Shown in pieces: positions 20,432 through 31,960 of a stretch of DNA of 64,000 nucleotides (within the stretch, counting starts at the first letter, position 1; each line of letters begins with the position of its first letter). Source of the DNA: Branchiostoma floridae (taxonomy: Eukaryota; Chordata; Leptocardii; Amphioxiformes; Branchiostomatidae); contig NC_049993.1 in NCBI RefSeq assembly GCF_000003815.2, positions 8,540,675 through 8,604,674 on the forward strand. Reading direction: 5' to 3'. The translations under genes were made by a program, and so were the position numbers. Below the pieces are notes generated by a model, which made no database searches, was not told the DNA's origin, and saw only the letters and a list, made by a program, of their open reading frames with translations.

Positions 20432-20872
20432 TCCGTCTCGGAGCCACCAATACACATATCAGAATTATCAACCTAGGATTGAACCGATTGGGGGAAAATT
20501 CTAATACAGCAAAGGAGAGTGAAAATGACAAATGCTACTGCAAAGTTGATTGTAATCTTTTCTTTGCAGCAAATTATAGCAATCATTCAGTGTTACAGTA
20601 GCATTTTTCGTGTTACAGTAGTTTTTTTATGTTGCATTTATAAAAGTGACTGCTAGGGGGCTCTCCTGACTTTTCAGCCGTAGTCAACAAGTGAACAATT
20701 GGTACTTCACCAAGCAAGTTTACAGCAAGTGGAGTGAGGAGATTTTGGCTGTTATCCATTGCTGGTATGTTTTTCATCTAACAACAAGTGCTGACAAATG
20801 GAGAGTTTTGACCTCTCAGTCTCAACTTTTGAACCCAGACCAGAGTCTCTGGACTTGCTGTAGTCAGCACCA

Positions 20873-20878
20873 AATAAA
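20873..20878 (+). terminator. RWDD3 candidate poly(A) signal
   Basis: AATAAA 442 bp after the RWDD3 stop codon, in CACCAAATAAACC; another AATAAA-like site is at about 20934. No cleavage site can be confirmed from sequence. Confidence 0.45.
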
Positions 20879-21081
20879 CCTTGGTAATTAAAGCTGCCTC
20901 CTGATTCTAAGCAGAGCTCTGCAGGGGAAGGAAAATAAACAGGGCTGACAATCAAGCTAGGGCTGTTCCAACTTTTGTCAGGGAGGCGAAATAAGGAAAT
21001 CTTTCTTTGGAGTTACAAAGGTTTAGAAAAAATATGACGTAATCTTGTCTCCTCAAAAAGAGATGAAAAGGTAAACCAGTA

Positions 21082-21305
21082 GGCCACACCAATTTAATTT
21101 GTTGGTTCTTGGATTTTAGAAAAAAGAAGTATGCTTAATTTGGAAAACGTAATGGAAACAAAGCTAGGGGACTAGGTTCATGCCTTGGTGCACTCAGTTT
21201 TATGGAGTGAATACTCTCATGTTCAAGTTTTCCTCCTGCCCTGTGCTTCTATGATGTCCAATTGCTATATTTTTATTTCAGAAAATCGGAGAACCAAGGA
21301 AATCA
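21082..21305. mobile_element. Degraded relative of the TTA-flanked TIR element
   Basis: Left end GGCCACACCAATTTAATTTG followed by TTGGTTCTTGGAT; a weaker inverse (AAAATCGGAGAACCAAGGAA) lies about 200 bp on. Right border unclear. Confidence 0.5.
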
Positions 21306-21426
21306 ATGTACAGGCAATGTACAGGCATGGCCCTAAAAATGATAATTTGAGAAATTCTGCAAAAACATGCGTATAATGCTGAGCTGAACATTACATCTGA
21401 TTTTAGATCACAAAGTTGATGATTTG

Positions 21427-22334
21427 CAGTGGCGGCGGCACCGGGGGGCAGGGGGGGCGGCTGCCCCCCCTGAAAATATGTTGGGGGGGCGTCGCCCCCC
21501 CAAAAAATCAAGCTGAAACCTTGTGTATTTTTTTGATGATGGAAATTTCAAAAATCAAGCTAGTCTAACAGCATAATTTACCCCTGAAAATGCAAGAAAT
21601 GGCATTTCAGGGTCCCGATTTCAAAATTTCGCCAGACCTCCCTTGTGACGACTGCGTCTTCGACGCAGGACAATATGTTGCGGGAGCGTTGCTCTGAAAA
21701 ATCTTTTAAACCAATAGAAATTGTACTATCGTACTTAGCTTAGTTTACCAGCAGAATGTGCCACTGAAATTCAGGAAATGACGTTTCAGACGGTCAAGAT
21801 TTTAAAATTTTCTCCGGACCTGCCTAGCGATGACTTACGCCTCCGGCGCTCACAACGACATGGTGAAAATTTGTGCGTGGTAGCTTAGGTCATCGCCCTC
21901 AAACATCTTTTTCTTTGACAAAGATGGCATAAGATTTAGCAAAGTCTGCAAGCAAAACTTGTCCCTCAAAATACAGAAAATGTCGTTTCAGAGGGTGCAG
22001 ATTTCGAAATTTCCAAAGACCAACATTGCAACAGCTCGCACTTTTGGCACTTGAAATCGTGAAAATATTTTGTGGGCATCGCCCTCGCTAAAACCATGTG
22101 TCTTTCTAACGGAATTGCCATCAAACTTAGCTTAGTCTGGCAGCAAAATTTGCCCGTCAAAACGCATGAAATGCCGTTTTAGAGGGTCTAGATTTCAAAT
22201 TTTCCAGGGGGAGCATGCCCCCGGACCCCCCTAGGGTGGCCGCGCCAAGGCGCTACGTAAGCGTGTGCCACAAAATTCTGTCAGTAAAAGTTCCCCCCCC
22301 CCCCCCCAGACGAAATTTCCTGCCGCCGCCTCTG
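21427..22334. mobile_element. 908-bp TIR element with 5-bp target duplication (second copy)
   Basis: Starts CAGTGGCGGCGGCACCGG and ends TGCCGCCGCCTCTG; flanked by ATTTG on both sides (21422-21426, 22335-22339). Same family as 5542-6405 but in the opposite orientation, with the same internal units and G/C runs. No coding capacity. Confidence 0.87.
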
Positions 22335-22592
22335 ATTTGGTTTGTTTGAATAATTTGACTTGGGCAGTCTCAAAACATGGAAGTACTTATTCAGAAGTCT
22401 TTGATTTGATTTTGATTTATTTGCTGTGTAAAAAGAAATACAGCCAGACTACCAAACTAGCCAGAGGCCATTATCAAGGGTAACAATGCATCTTCTAGCC
22501 CATTGTTCCAGAGGTACTCCCCTCTGGCAAGGTACCCTCCAAATCTCACTTCCTTCTAAAGTATAGTTGGGGTGTGCCTGAGGGTTCATACG

Positions 22593-22660
22593 CAGGGCTG
22601 TCTCCAGGACCCGTCCTTCCATCCTGGGACGGAAATTTGCTTGTACACGAAGTATGGGAC
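22593..22660. repeat. Fragment of the CAGGGCTGTCTCCAGG repeat
   Basis: Begins CAGGGCTGTCTCCAGGACCC and continues TCCTTCCATCCTGGGACGGA before diverging; matches the left part of the repeat around 28500 and 12630. Confidence 0.5.
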
Positions 22661-23200
22661 ATGATTGTTATGCAGTACACTGCACGGAGCATAGTGATTT
22701 AAAGTAAAATGTTTTTGCCCCACGTCACAGATGTATATTGTTGATGTAATGGATAGATCTCGACGAGCTATTCATACAGAATGCAGCCAGATAATGATCC
22801 TAGTAAAGGGATTATTTACAGTCTGGTGCTCGCTATTAGATATTCAGAGGTATCAAAAAGCGCCATGCGCGCTCAGGTAGTGTGCAATAGAATGTTGATA
22901 AAACTTCTCTGGGTTGGAGTGCTGTGCTAAGTCTTGTTCCTAACTGCTCTGCTGTCACATGAGCTAGATTAACACGATACTGCGTCAACCTGCACCCCAG
23001 AACCACGCACCATGCTCCCACCCACCTCTCTATACTACATTAAAAGACACTCCTTGATGTACAGTGCAAGTTTAATGTGAGTTAGAAAGGTCTTAGCTCT
23101 AAGCTCATATTGCAAAAGACCCGATTCGTCTCTAACAAAAGTCTTGAATCCAACAACATGGCAGCCTGATGATGTCATATAGTCATGTGACCAACAAGTA

Positions 23201-23374
23201 CAGTAGAGGCCAGTTAATTGCACAACGGATTAACGCACACTTCTGTTAATTGCACGGAATCCCACAATCCCAAACCGGTATGGTCCAGCTAGATAACTTC
23301 ACATTATCGCACCAGCCGGATAATTGCACGAAATTCACTGGCAAATAGACTGTGCAATTAAGCGGCTTCTACTG
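23201..23374. mobile_element. 174-bp MITE, pogo/Tigger-like, TA target site
   Basis: Ends CAGTAGAGGCCAGTTAATTG and inverse CAATTAAGCGGCTTCTACTG, flanked by TA on both sides. CAGTAGA(A/G)... ends with a TA duplication are typical of pogo/Tigger elements; the interior repeats (A/T)ATTGCAC several times. Confidence 0.8.
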
Positions 23375-23736
23375 TATTGTAAATTCATTTCAGTTTGTTG
23401 CACTCAAGAATTTGTGTTGTCTTTGAGTCCATGGTTCAAACAGTAGTGTTAACAATGGATGACAGAGCAATAATTTATTTCTGGGTGTGATGAGTTCACA
23501 AAAACTGCAAATTTAAGAACACAGCGAATATTCCAAGATTTACAATATGTAACATAACTGTGTTTGCCTATAAATTTGTGGGGATTTAGTTTCATTGTTG
23601 GGAGAAAATGGAGTGGTGGTTTTATGTCTGTAATTGAAACAACGGCAGGCAGGCAGAAGAAAAAAGAAGCATTTTTGCAATGGCTTTAAGTAAATTGCTG
23701 TGAAGACGTCACCGCAAGATCCGCGAACACTTAACC

Positions 23737-24870
23737 ACAAAAATGTCAGCATTTTGTCCCTCTTTGTGAAACAAAGCCTCCAGAGCTGACGTAAGGGTTC
23801 TGCCCTTATGTGTAATCTTTGTTTAGTTTATGACATTTGAAATGTAGGCTGCAGTATGTTTTATAACACCTGTACTGAAAGATCATGGCACAAAGTAGAT
23901 TATGGCACAAAGTAGGTTAAGTTTGAGAAAGATCACCAGCAGTGTTTAAGCTCGGTGCACCACAGATAATACAGGTTTCACCTGTCTGTTACGTACTTGG
24001 CTCTATCAGTGCAATTACTTGATTCTTCATCCTACAATTTTTTATTCTCTTTGAATTATATTATGTGTTGTACAGATGTTTATGTCATATAGGCCTCAAA
24101 TTTCCAACGAATATTTCGAGCAGACTTTGCGCATGCGAGCGTGGCACGGTCGAAAATTCGAATATCTGATTCGGACGTTGGAACATTTCTGTTGTAAAAA
24201 TCATTGCTCAGGGCACCAAATTTTCTCAACTTCTGGCGCCTTTCACATCGAAACGTGTTTTCTCAGGTGGGCATGACATAAATAAAATGCAACACGGTGT
24301 ATTCCGCATTACCCACGGTCCCAGCCCTCCCGCGGCCTTCGGGCGATCCAACCCGGCCTACACATTTCGGGCTGGTACCTGGTGTTGTACTCTATATGTC
24401 CTAAGAGCAGCAAAGTTTTCAGGATATCGTGAGTTTTTACGCTGCATCCTATTTGAACAGTGTGCATGAAGTGGAGATTTAAAATACATACTAGTAGTTT
24501 TAAGTTCACAGTGAAGACGAAAAGTGCAAACATTAAACAACTGAAAAAATGTCAGCATTTTGTTCCCAGTGTCAAGTGCTCTCTCCCCTGCTGACGAAAG
24601 GGTTCTGCCCTTATGTGTGATCTTTGTTTAGTTTATGACATTTGAAATGTAGGCTGCAGTCTGTTTTATAACACCTGTAGTGAAAGTTCATAGCACTGTA
24701 GGTTAAGTTTGGGAAAGGTCACCAGTAGTGCTTAAGCCCGGTGCACCACAGATAATACAGGTTTCACCTGTCTGTTACGTACTTGGCTCAACCAGTGCAA
24801 TCACTTGTTTCTTTATCAGATCATCCTACTATATTTTATTCTCTTTGAGTTGTGTTTTCTCTTGAACAGA
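23737..24870. repeat. Direct duplication, two copies of about 325 bp
   Basis: Block 23737-24060 recurs at 24543-24870: shared AAAATGTCAGCATTTTGT, GGGTTCTGCCCTTATGTGT, TGACATTTGAAATGTAGGCT and CAGGTTTCACCTGTCTGTTA. Copies differ by substitutions and a small indel; 480 bp of other sequence lies between. Confidence 0.75.
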
Positions 24871-25189
24871 TATGCAGTAAGTGTAAGTGTAGCCCAAACA
24901 TGTTAAAGACTTAAGAGGCAAAATTTTCAGAATATTCCGTTATTCAGAGTTTTACAACCGCATCCTTTTTGAGGGTTGCAGTAAATACAGCAGACATGAA
25001 TAGAAGGTCAGAGATAGATAACCTAGAATGACCCTTATGCCTTATGACATCAAGTTGCAGACCAACTGACATTTCATGTTTTCTTAAACCTGAAATCAAA
25101 CATGCGAAAAAGGTCAATAGAAAATTAAAAGTGTCTGCAAAGTGGGCGTACAATAGATTGCTACCTATAAATACAACTTACGTCCTTGA

Positions 25190-25420
25190 TATTTGCATGA
25201 GTTTTTTAGGCTAACTACTAGACATATTAGGTGGGGCAAACCCTCTTTCATGTGCTGAAATGATATGTCTTTAACCTTTTTTATTCACTTCTATATTTGT
25301 ATGGGTTTTGTAGGCTAAAATGTAGACATATTAGGTGGGGCAAAGCCTCTTTCATCTGATGAAATAGTGTGTCTAGAGCCTTCTTTTTATTCACTTCTAC
25401 ATTTACTTTGTAAAACATGT
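25190..25420. repeat. Tandem duplication of about 115 bp
   Basis: Two units share TAGACATATTAGGTGGGGCA, CTCTTTCAT and TTTTTATTCACTTCTA(C/T)ATTT, starting near 25190 and 25305. Confidence 0.65.
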
Positions 25421-25536
25421 ACAATTGCACAAATTTACAATTGCACAGATTTACACAATCAATTGTTACAAGGGGCATTCCAGCCAGCTTTTTTTAGTCT
25501 GCTCATAAGGATTTTTTACAGGGGTGTTTAATCACA

Positions 25537-25538
<2 letters not shown>

Positions 25539-25573
<35 letters not shown>
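25539..25573. repeat. (CA)n microsatellite
   Basis: About 17 uninterrupted CA units. Confidence 0.95.
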
Positions 25574-25574
<1 letters not shown>

Positions 25575-26272
25575 AGATTTTCTGTGCTATGGTTTCTTCC
25601 CAAGGACTGTGTAGGGGTGTATTCCCTGGGGTTTTTTTCCTGTTGTTTAATACCCAGAACACAGTTGAACATAGCTTACATAATAGTATTGATCAATAAC
25701 TAGGTTGCAAAATAATTTGCAAAGTGTGTTATTTTAGTCATATAGTTACTAGTACTTGATAGGTAATACAAATGTACATCCTTTTTTCCCCAAAATAGCC
25801 CAACAATGTCAATATTTGATTGGTTGCATTTTAAGTCATACATGTATTTACATTTAAAGCCATTCTTTATGCAACTGAGATTGTGTATCATAGGATTTAT
25901 GCAGTCATGTCACTGTTTAACACAAAAAATATGACGGTGTATTCAGTAAGAATATACTGAATGTGGAAATTGGTGTAAAGATGTGTATTCTAACTTCACA
26001 CTCTGTTTTTAAACGTTAAAACAAGCCAGATAGACACATTTCCTCTTGTCCAATCACAACCTTTGAAACAAGAAATGTTATTATCAATGCCTTTCCTGAA
26101 GGCAGGATTACCACTGTGAGGCTTGTTTAGTCTTCTAGTCATGTCTGTCAACGTGCAGACTCTGATATCATCTTACAGCTGTGTTCATTATGGATGTAAC
26201 AAACATGATTTCTGTTTCTGTGAGAGTCAAAACAAATCTGAATTCGGAGTAAATAAAGTTGCCTTATTTTCT

Positions 26273-26502
26273 TAGCCTGGGTACTATCCTCCGTTGGAAC
26301 TCCTGGCTTAATATTTGTGTTCAGTAATTATGTCGTTAGCCTGATTAAATCTCGCTTTTAGCAGCCCGCCCAACATCCGCCGGCCTCCTAGAAGGGGCCG
26401 TTACAGCCCCAGACAGCAGAGTTTGTGTTACACAGACTTATATGTCTTTAGCAAGCAAAAAGATTGAGCCATTAGTTACAATGGAGGCTGGTACCCAGAC
26501 TA
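26273..26502. mobile_element. MITE, TAGCCTGG family (copy in unit 1)
   Basis: Starts TAGCCTGGGTACTATCCTCC and ends TGGTACCCAGACTA; flanks TTATTTTCT and TGATTTTCT agree at 8 of 9. It predates the surrounding duplication because a counterpart sits at 26698-26960. Confidence 0.75.
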
Positions 26503-26697
26503 TGATTTTCTTTGCTTGGGTTAAATACACCTGCCACTATGACCACACTGTTCTCCAAAATGCCACTATTTGAAAAGAAATGTGAGGATGTCATCATCAT
26601 GAACAACAAATACTGTTTTTGAGAGGAACATGATTTTCTTTTCTGTGAGAGTAAAAACAAATCTGATGTCTGAGTAAGTAAAGTTGCCTTATTTTCT

Positions 26698-26960
26698 TAG
26701 CCTGGCTACTATCCTCCGTTGTAACTGCTGGCTGAATATTTTTGCTTAGTAATGATGTCGTTAGCCTGATTTAATCTCGCTTTTAGCAGCAACATCTGCC
26801 GGCCTCCTATAGAAGTGGCCGTTACAGCCCCGGACAGCAGAGTTTGTGTTACACAGACCAAGGAACCTCCTTACACAGACTATGATGCAAGCGTTAGCAA
26901 GCAAAAAGATTGAGCCAGTGGTTACAACAGAAACGGAGCATGGTACCCTGGCCCAGGCTA
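26698..26960. mobile_element. MITE, TAGCCTGG family (copy in unit 2)
   Basis: Starts TAGCCTGGCTACTATCCTCC and ends GGTACCCTGGCCCAGGCTA; same left flank as the copy at 26273. Confidence 0.7.
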
Positions 26961-26974
26961 TAATTTTTGCTTGA

Positions 26975-27454
26975 GGTCTCATTGATGTATTACTCCGCGA
27001 GTGGGTACCCTAAAAGAGATCCGAGCCAAAAATGAACGGCTGCACGGACGCATGTTTTTAGCAGTGAGAAATTCCCTTTTAGCCAGCGGAACTGATCTCA
27101 AAAGTTAGATTAGTGAAAGCTTATTTGTAACTGAAGAAATTAGCAGGTAAAGTTTTGCAGCCGCGCGCTAGGTCGGAGGTACACAGTCGTGGGTTCTGAG
27201 TGGTGCGGTTGTACACTAGCAGCGAAAAAGTGCCTTTTGTGGGGATTGACTAATCGTAGTTTGTAATTGCTATCAAAAAAAGTTCCTATGTATAGTTTAC
27301 GTTGGCAATTTTTTCCCACGATATAGGGTAAATGTGCTCGACATAGAATGAAAAATCTGCTGAAATTTCACGTAGCTTCATTATAAACGCGCCCATTTAA
27401 ACCACAAATTATAACATAGAAGTCTATGGGAAGAAGAAACTCATCAATGAGACC
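26975..27454. mobile_element. 480-bp TIR element, GGTCTCATTGATG ends
   Basis: Perfect 13-bp inverted ends GGTCTCATTGATG / CATCAATGAGACC, flanked by TTGA (26971-26974, 27455-27458; also CTTGA on both sides). Removing it restores GCTTGAGTTGAATACACC, which matches the other duplication unit. No open frame; superfamily not recognised. Confidence 0.75.
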
Positions 27455-27607
27455 TTGAGTTGAATACACCTGCCACTATGACCACAGTGTTCTCCAAAAT
27501 GCGATGATTTGAAAAGAAACGTGAAGAAGTCATCATCAGAGGAACAAATACTGTTTTTGAGTGGAAGCATGGTTTCCTGAAGCCAATTAAGAAGGAAAGC
27601 TGAGATT

Positions 27608-27679
27608 ATGGGAAGTCAGCTGGAGGAACAGGAACAAGAAGGGAACAGTTCAAAATTCAGAACTAGGATTATCGAGCAG
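27608..27679 (+). CDS. Orphan exon-like segment (weak)
   Basis: ATGG start followed by 24 codons (MGSQLEEQEQEGNSSKFRTR, IIEQ) ending at CAG|GTGAGC, a strong donor. No partner exon or family was found, so it may be chance or a 5' exon of an unrecognised gene. Confidence 0.15.
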
Positions 27680-28371
27680 GTGAGCCAGCAATGAGTGTTT
27701 CCAGATTGTTTCCGAAGAATTGGAGACAAGCTGAAAATTTATAGATAGTATGATCTTCATGCAGTAAGGAAAAATTGGAACATTTTTCAAGCTCCCAGTT
27801 TGCAGCAAAGATTGCCAGTTTTTTGTCATGATAGATCAGTGTTGACAGTGTTTTAAAAAAATGCCCAAAAATCTACTTTTTGCTGGCCTGAAATCTTAAA
27901 TGGCATATTTCTATGCAATGTTACTTGCAGCAAGGAAATCCTGTTATTTTTCAGTATAGAAGAGCACTTCAAAGCATGTATCAATGTTTAGTTGTCACTA
28001 CGTGTCAATCGTGCCCATGGAAAAAATCAGACTGGCCGATAAGTAAAGGAAAACATGCGCTTGTCTGATTAGCACATTCACTTGCCCAAGGCAATCCTAC
28101 AATGCACTTGTCCGACCATGCAGACAATGTTATTGGTTTGTCCCTTTGACGTGATCCCTGGTGGAGTTATAATGGATTGTCCCTTGCTGGGGTTGATTTG
28201 CCTAGAGGTTCTCTGTTTCATCAGGACTTCCGCATTGGTATTGTCCTACAGAGAGCCAGCCGAGCCATCTCCAGGTAAAATAAGATTACAGCCACTCACT
28301 CTCATTAGGGCCGCTCCAAGCTTTTACTCGGTTGTCAGCGGGGCTGTCTCAACTCTCCAAGATCGTTTTGA

Positions 28372-28440
28372 TCAGGCTTTCTGTTTTGTATTGTATCTTG
28401 TATTCGAACTTCAAGAAACAATACAAAATAGAAAGCCTGA
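28372..28440. ncRNA. MicroRNA-like hairpin (candidate)
   Basis: Two 29-nt arms (28372-28400 and 28412-28440) around an 11-nt loop TATTCGAACTT; on the plus strand they pair with one G:U and one A:A mismatch. The 69-nt size and a 29-bp near-perfect stem with a short loop suit a pre-miRNA, but a recent fold-back insertion would look the same. Confidence 0.35.
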
Positions 28441-28496
28441 TAAAGACGACAAAAAAAAAACGTTAAAAAAAACAGCCAGCTCAGCCTAACCTAATA

Positions 28497-28719
28497 TGCT
28501 TGGAGAGTCTCCAGGACCCTTCCTTCCATTCCAGGACAGAAATTTGGTTCTTTGGACAGAAAATAGTTCTACCCCATCCCTCCAAAAAAATTACGGGAAA
28601 CTGTTGAAAATGTACTTTTAGAGGCTTAAAATGACATATTTAACCTGGAGAATCAATGACATGGGCTACCAAACAATGAGCGGGACAGAAAAAAAATTAA
28701 GCTGGAGACAGCACTGGTT
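28497..28719. repeat. Repeat with GCTGTCTCCAG-type inverted ends
   Basis: Starts CTTGGAGAGTCTCCAGGACC, ends TTAAGCTGGAGACAGCACTG; shares internal blocks with the hosts at 12620 and 22593. Probably a non-autonomous DNA transposon. Confidence 0.55.
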
Positions 28720-30004
28720 GTCAGACTTCCAAAGCTAGGAATCTGAATCTATCTATATGTCTGGTATAATGTACTCTCCAAACAGAGTATTGCAGGGGAG
28801 ATAGTGACTTTTTTATCAAATGACCTGTTTCTGTCTGTACTCTGTGGTCACAGTCTTCCCCACCAATCTTTGCTTGAAGAGCCGGTATAACTGGCCTTTG
28901 ACATAACACACCAGCTTTGCAGGGACACAGAATAGCAGCAGCTAGCTATATTACTCTAAACGACCTGTCACATAGGTGCATGTCAAGTGTCTCTACAGTA
29001 CTTTGTGGCAACATGTTCCATTATACAAGAAAAATTCTTTTTGACCACCTTAATCCTGTAATGGTAACTCTGTAAACTGTACCAGTCAACTTTGATTTTA
29101 GTCAACTACTTGCACATTGTATAACCAAATTATGGCTTGCAACATAAGCTCTGTGGGCATGCAGAGGTGGTTGGTTTAATCATACCCAATAACCTGTCAC
29201 ACCTAAACTGTTCATATGTGACTCAACTGCTGTTTGAAGACACCCCTGCCATAATAATGCTTTTTTTGGAATAAAATATATTCCATTCTGCTATTGATAG
29301 CTGAAATAGTTATACTTAGTTATGAACCAAAGTACTATCCTGTTTAATACCTAATGACCAAGGTTCTTTGAAAGTTAATTAAACTGCATAGTAGTACATT
29401 GTATACAATACACATGTACCAGAATCATAATTTTAATCTTGAAGCCTCTTTTTTTTTGTCCATTGTGAGCTCCACTGTTGCCAATGCAATGTAAACGTTA
29501 CATTTTTGGTTCCGGTTCACCTGTATGCTTGGATAGGGCTACTATTTATTGTAAAATGCTGAACATATATGCAGACCAGGCTTGATTTATGTACACCTTG
29601 ATTCAGCACCTTGTCTGTGGAGTTTTAGTTCCGCGTGAACGACCACCACGGGTGTGTCTGTCGGAAGGGCATCCGGTATCTTGGCAACACCTACATAGCC
29701 GTGATAATTATTCAAATCATTGTTGTTCCACAACTTTAAGTTTAAGGTATTTGAAGTATGTTTGTGGTTTTATAAAGAGCTGGATAGAGTTGTGGAGTCT
29801 TTGTGTTACTTTTATGTGTGGGTGAGAAACTGGTGAACCTGGCAAAATGCATTTGTCCATTTAATTGTAATTCCGTACTGCTACCGGTATCATTTTATTT
29901 TTTTCTACAAATGCACCCAAGGCCCAGGTCATTACTTTCTAATGCTGCTTGAGTTGTTCTTAACTGAGAGTTTCAAACTCTACCTAGTCTGCAAGATTAA
30001 TGGC

Positions 30005-31960
30005 ATATTCCTCTTCAAAAGTGGGGGGGGGGACATAGGTTAGGGAACTAATCTTTTGTAGCCTGGTATCCAGTCATATTATAGCTCCCGAGTCTCTTCT
30101 ATCCTCTCCGCAAATACAAGTAGAAGAGACTAGGGAGCTATATTACGGCTGGATACCAGGCTATTTCTTCTGTAGACTAAAATGCATTGCCTGCTGTCCA
30201 TTTTGCCTACTGGAGCTCCTACACTTCCTCCCCTGATAAAAATCAATGTTGGAGCCCCCATAGTAATTGGATGGCCCTAGGCGAGGAAATGCTCCCCTCC
30301 AGTTGGAATGGAATATCCCCATGAGCTTGGATTTTCCAGCCAAGGATTCTTGTTGAATTCTTGGGGTCACCTTTACATATTATGTATATGGCCATATCAC
30401 AATGGCAGGAAATGTACTTCATTTGGTACTGGAAACCTTAAATAGCTGGAAGGCATTTGGGAGATACCAGTACATGGTAACTTCACCCACACAGACACAC
30501 CACCCAACCCTCGCTTCCGGGCTTCTAACACCTGGGATGAACAACCTTACATAGATGCTAGGTATACTATACAATATACATACATAAACTTATATTCTTC
30601 ATATTCCTCTTCAAACGTTTGGTTTGGGAATATTTTGTAGACTAAAATGCCTACCAGTTGTTGCCCTCCGATTTCTACCGGAGCTCCTGCACTTGCTTCC
30701 CTTAAGAAAATCAATGTTGGAGCCCTGATAGTAATCGGATGGCTCTAGGCTATGAAATGCTCCCCTCCAGTTGGAATGGAATATCCCCATGAACTTGGAT
30801 TTTCCAGCCTTAAATTCTTGGGGTCACCTTTACATATTATGTATATAGTCGTATCACAATGACAGGAAATATATATATATATTGTACTTCATTTGGTATT
30901 GGAAACCTTAAATAGCTGGCAGGCATTCGGGGGATACCAGTACCAGTACATGGTAACTTCACCCACACAGACACACCTCCCCACCCTCACTTCCGGGCTT
31001 CTAACACCTGGGGTGAACAGCCTTACATAGATACTAGGTATACTATACATATATAAACTTATATTCTTCGTATTCCTCTTCAAACGATTGGTTTGGGAAT
31101 GTTTTGTAGACTAAAATACCTACCAATTGTTGCCCTCCGATTTCTACCTGAGCTCCTGCACTTGCTTCCCTTAAGAAAATCAATGTTGGAGCCCTGATAG
31201 TAATCGGATGGCCCTAGGCTATGAAATGCTCCCCTCCAGTTAGAATGGAATATCCCCATGAACTTGGATTTTCCAGCCTTAAATTCTTGGTAAATTCTTG
31301 GGGTCACCTTTAGATATTATGTATATAGCCATGTCACAATGACAGGAAATGTACTTCATTTGGTATTGGAAACCTTAAGTAGCTGGCAGGCATTTGGGAG
31401 ATACCAGTACATGAAACTTCACCCACACAGACACACCTCCCCACCCTCGCTTCCGGGCTTCACACACCTGGGATGAACATCGGTTAACAACTTTACATAG
31501 ACACTGGATATACTATATATATAAACTTATATCTTCGTATTCCTCTTTAAAAGTTTAGGAGGACTCTGGTTTGGGAACTTTTCTTTCGTAGACAAACATG
31601 CTTAGCCTAGTTGCTGTCAATTTACTACCGGAGCTGCTGCAGTGTTGGAACCCCAATTGTAATTGGCTCTTGGCTATGAAATGCTCCCCTCCAGTTAAAT
31701 TGGAATATCCTCATGAGCTTGGATTTTCCAGCCTTAAATTCTTGGTGAATTCTTGCCACAATGGCAGGAAATGTACTTCATATGGCATTGGAAACCTTAA
31801 ATAGCTGGCAGGCATTTGGGAGATACCAGTACATGGTAACTTCACCCACACAGACACACCTCCCCACCCTCGCTTCCGGGCTTCACACACCTGGGTTCAA
31901 CATGGGTTAACAACCTTACGTACTATAATGTATATATACTTATATACATAGTACATCTAT
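30005..31960. repeat. Four-unit tandem array, about 470-bp period
   Basis: TAGACTAAAAT-type unit starts at 30172, 30636, 31105 and 31587. Shared blocks include CTCCCCTCCAGTT, GGATTTTCCAGCC, AATTCTTG, CACCCACACAGACACACC and CGCTTCCGGGCTTC. Unit 1 carries a MITE and unit 4 has deletions. No coding sense. Confidence 0.88.
30059..30163. mobile_element. Fold-back MITE, TAGCCTGG family (in array unit 1)
   Basis: Ends TAGCCTGGTATCCAGTC and GGCTGGATACCAGGCTA, 105 bp. Flanks AATCTTTTG and TTTCTTCTG match at 6 of 9. Absent from units 2-4, so it arrived after or during the array's growth. Confidence 0.8.

Larger units (their letters stand above)
26210..27570. repeat. Segmental tandem duplication (about 425-bp unit), second copy interrupted
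   Basis: Unit 1 begins near 26210 and unit 2 near 26632, both with TGTGAGAGT(C/A)AAAACAAATCTGA, then a TAGCCTGG-family MITE, then the block ACACCTGCCACTATGACCAC (26527 and 27468). In unit 2 a 480-bp TIR element separates the MITE from that block. Confidence 0.75.
20879..30004. other. Gene-poor region between RWDD3 and the 470-bp array
   Basis: No recognisable exon apart from a weak candidate at 27608-27679. It holds the transposons, duplications, (CA)n tract and hairpin listed separately. The longest open frame (28082-28489, +) covers a palindrome and a repeat edge and has no family resemblance. Confidence 0.6.

Noticed and set aside
28082..28489. 135-codon plus-strand open frame
   Set aside because: It covers the 69-bp hairpin and ends in low-complexity Lys/Asp; no recognisable domain.
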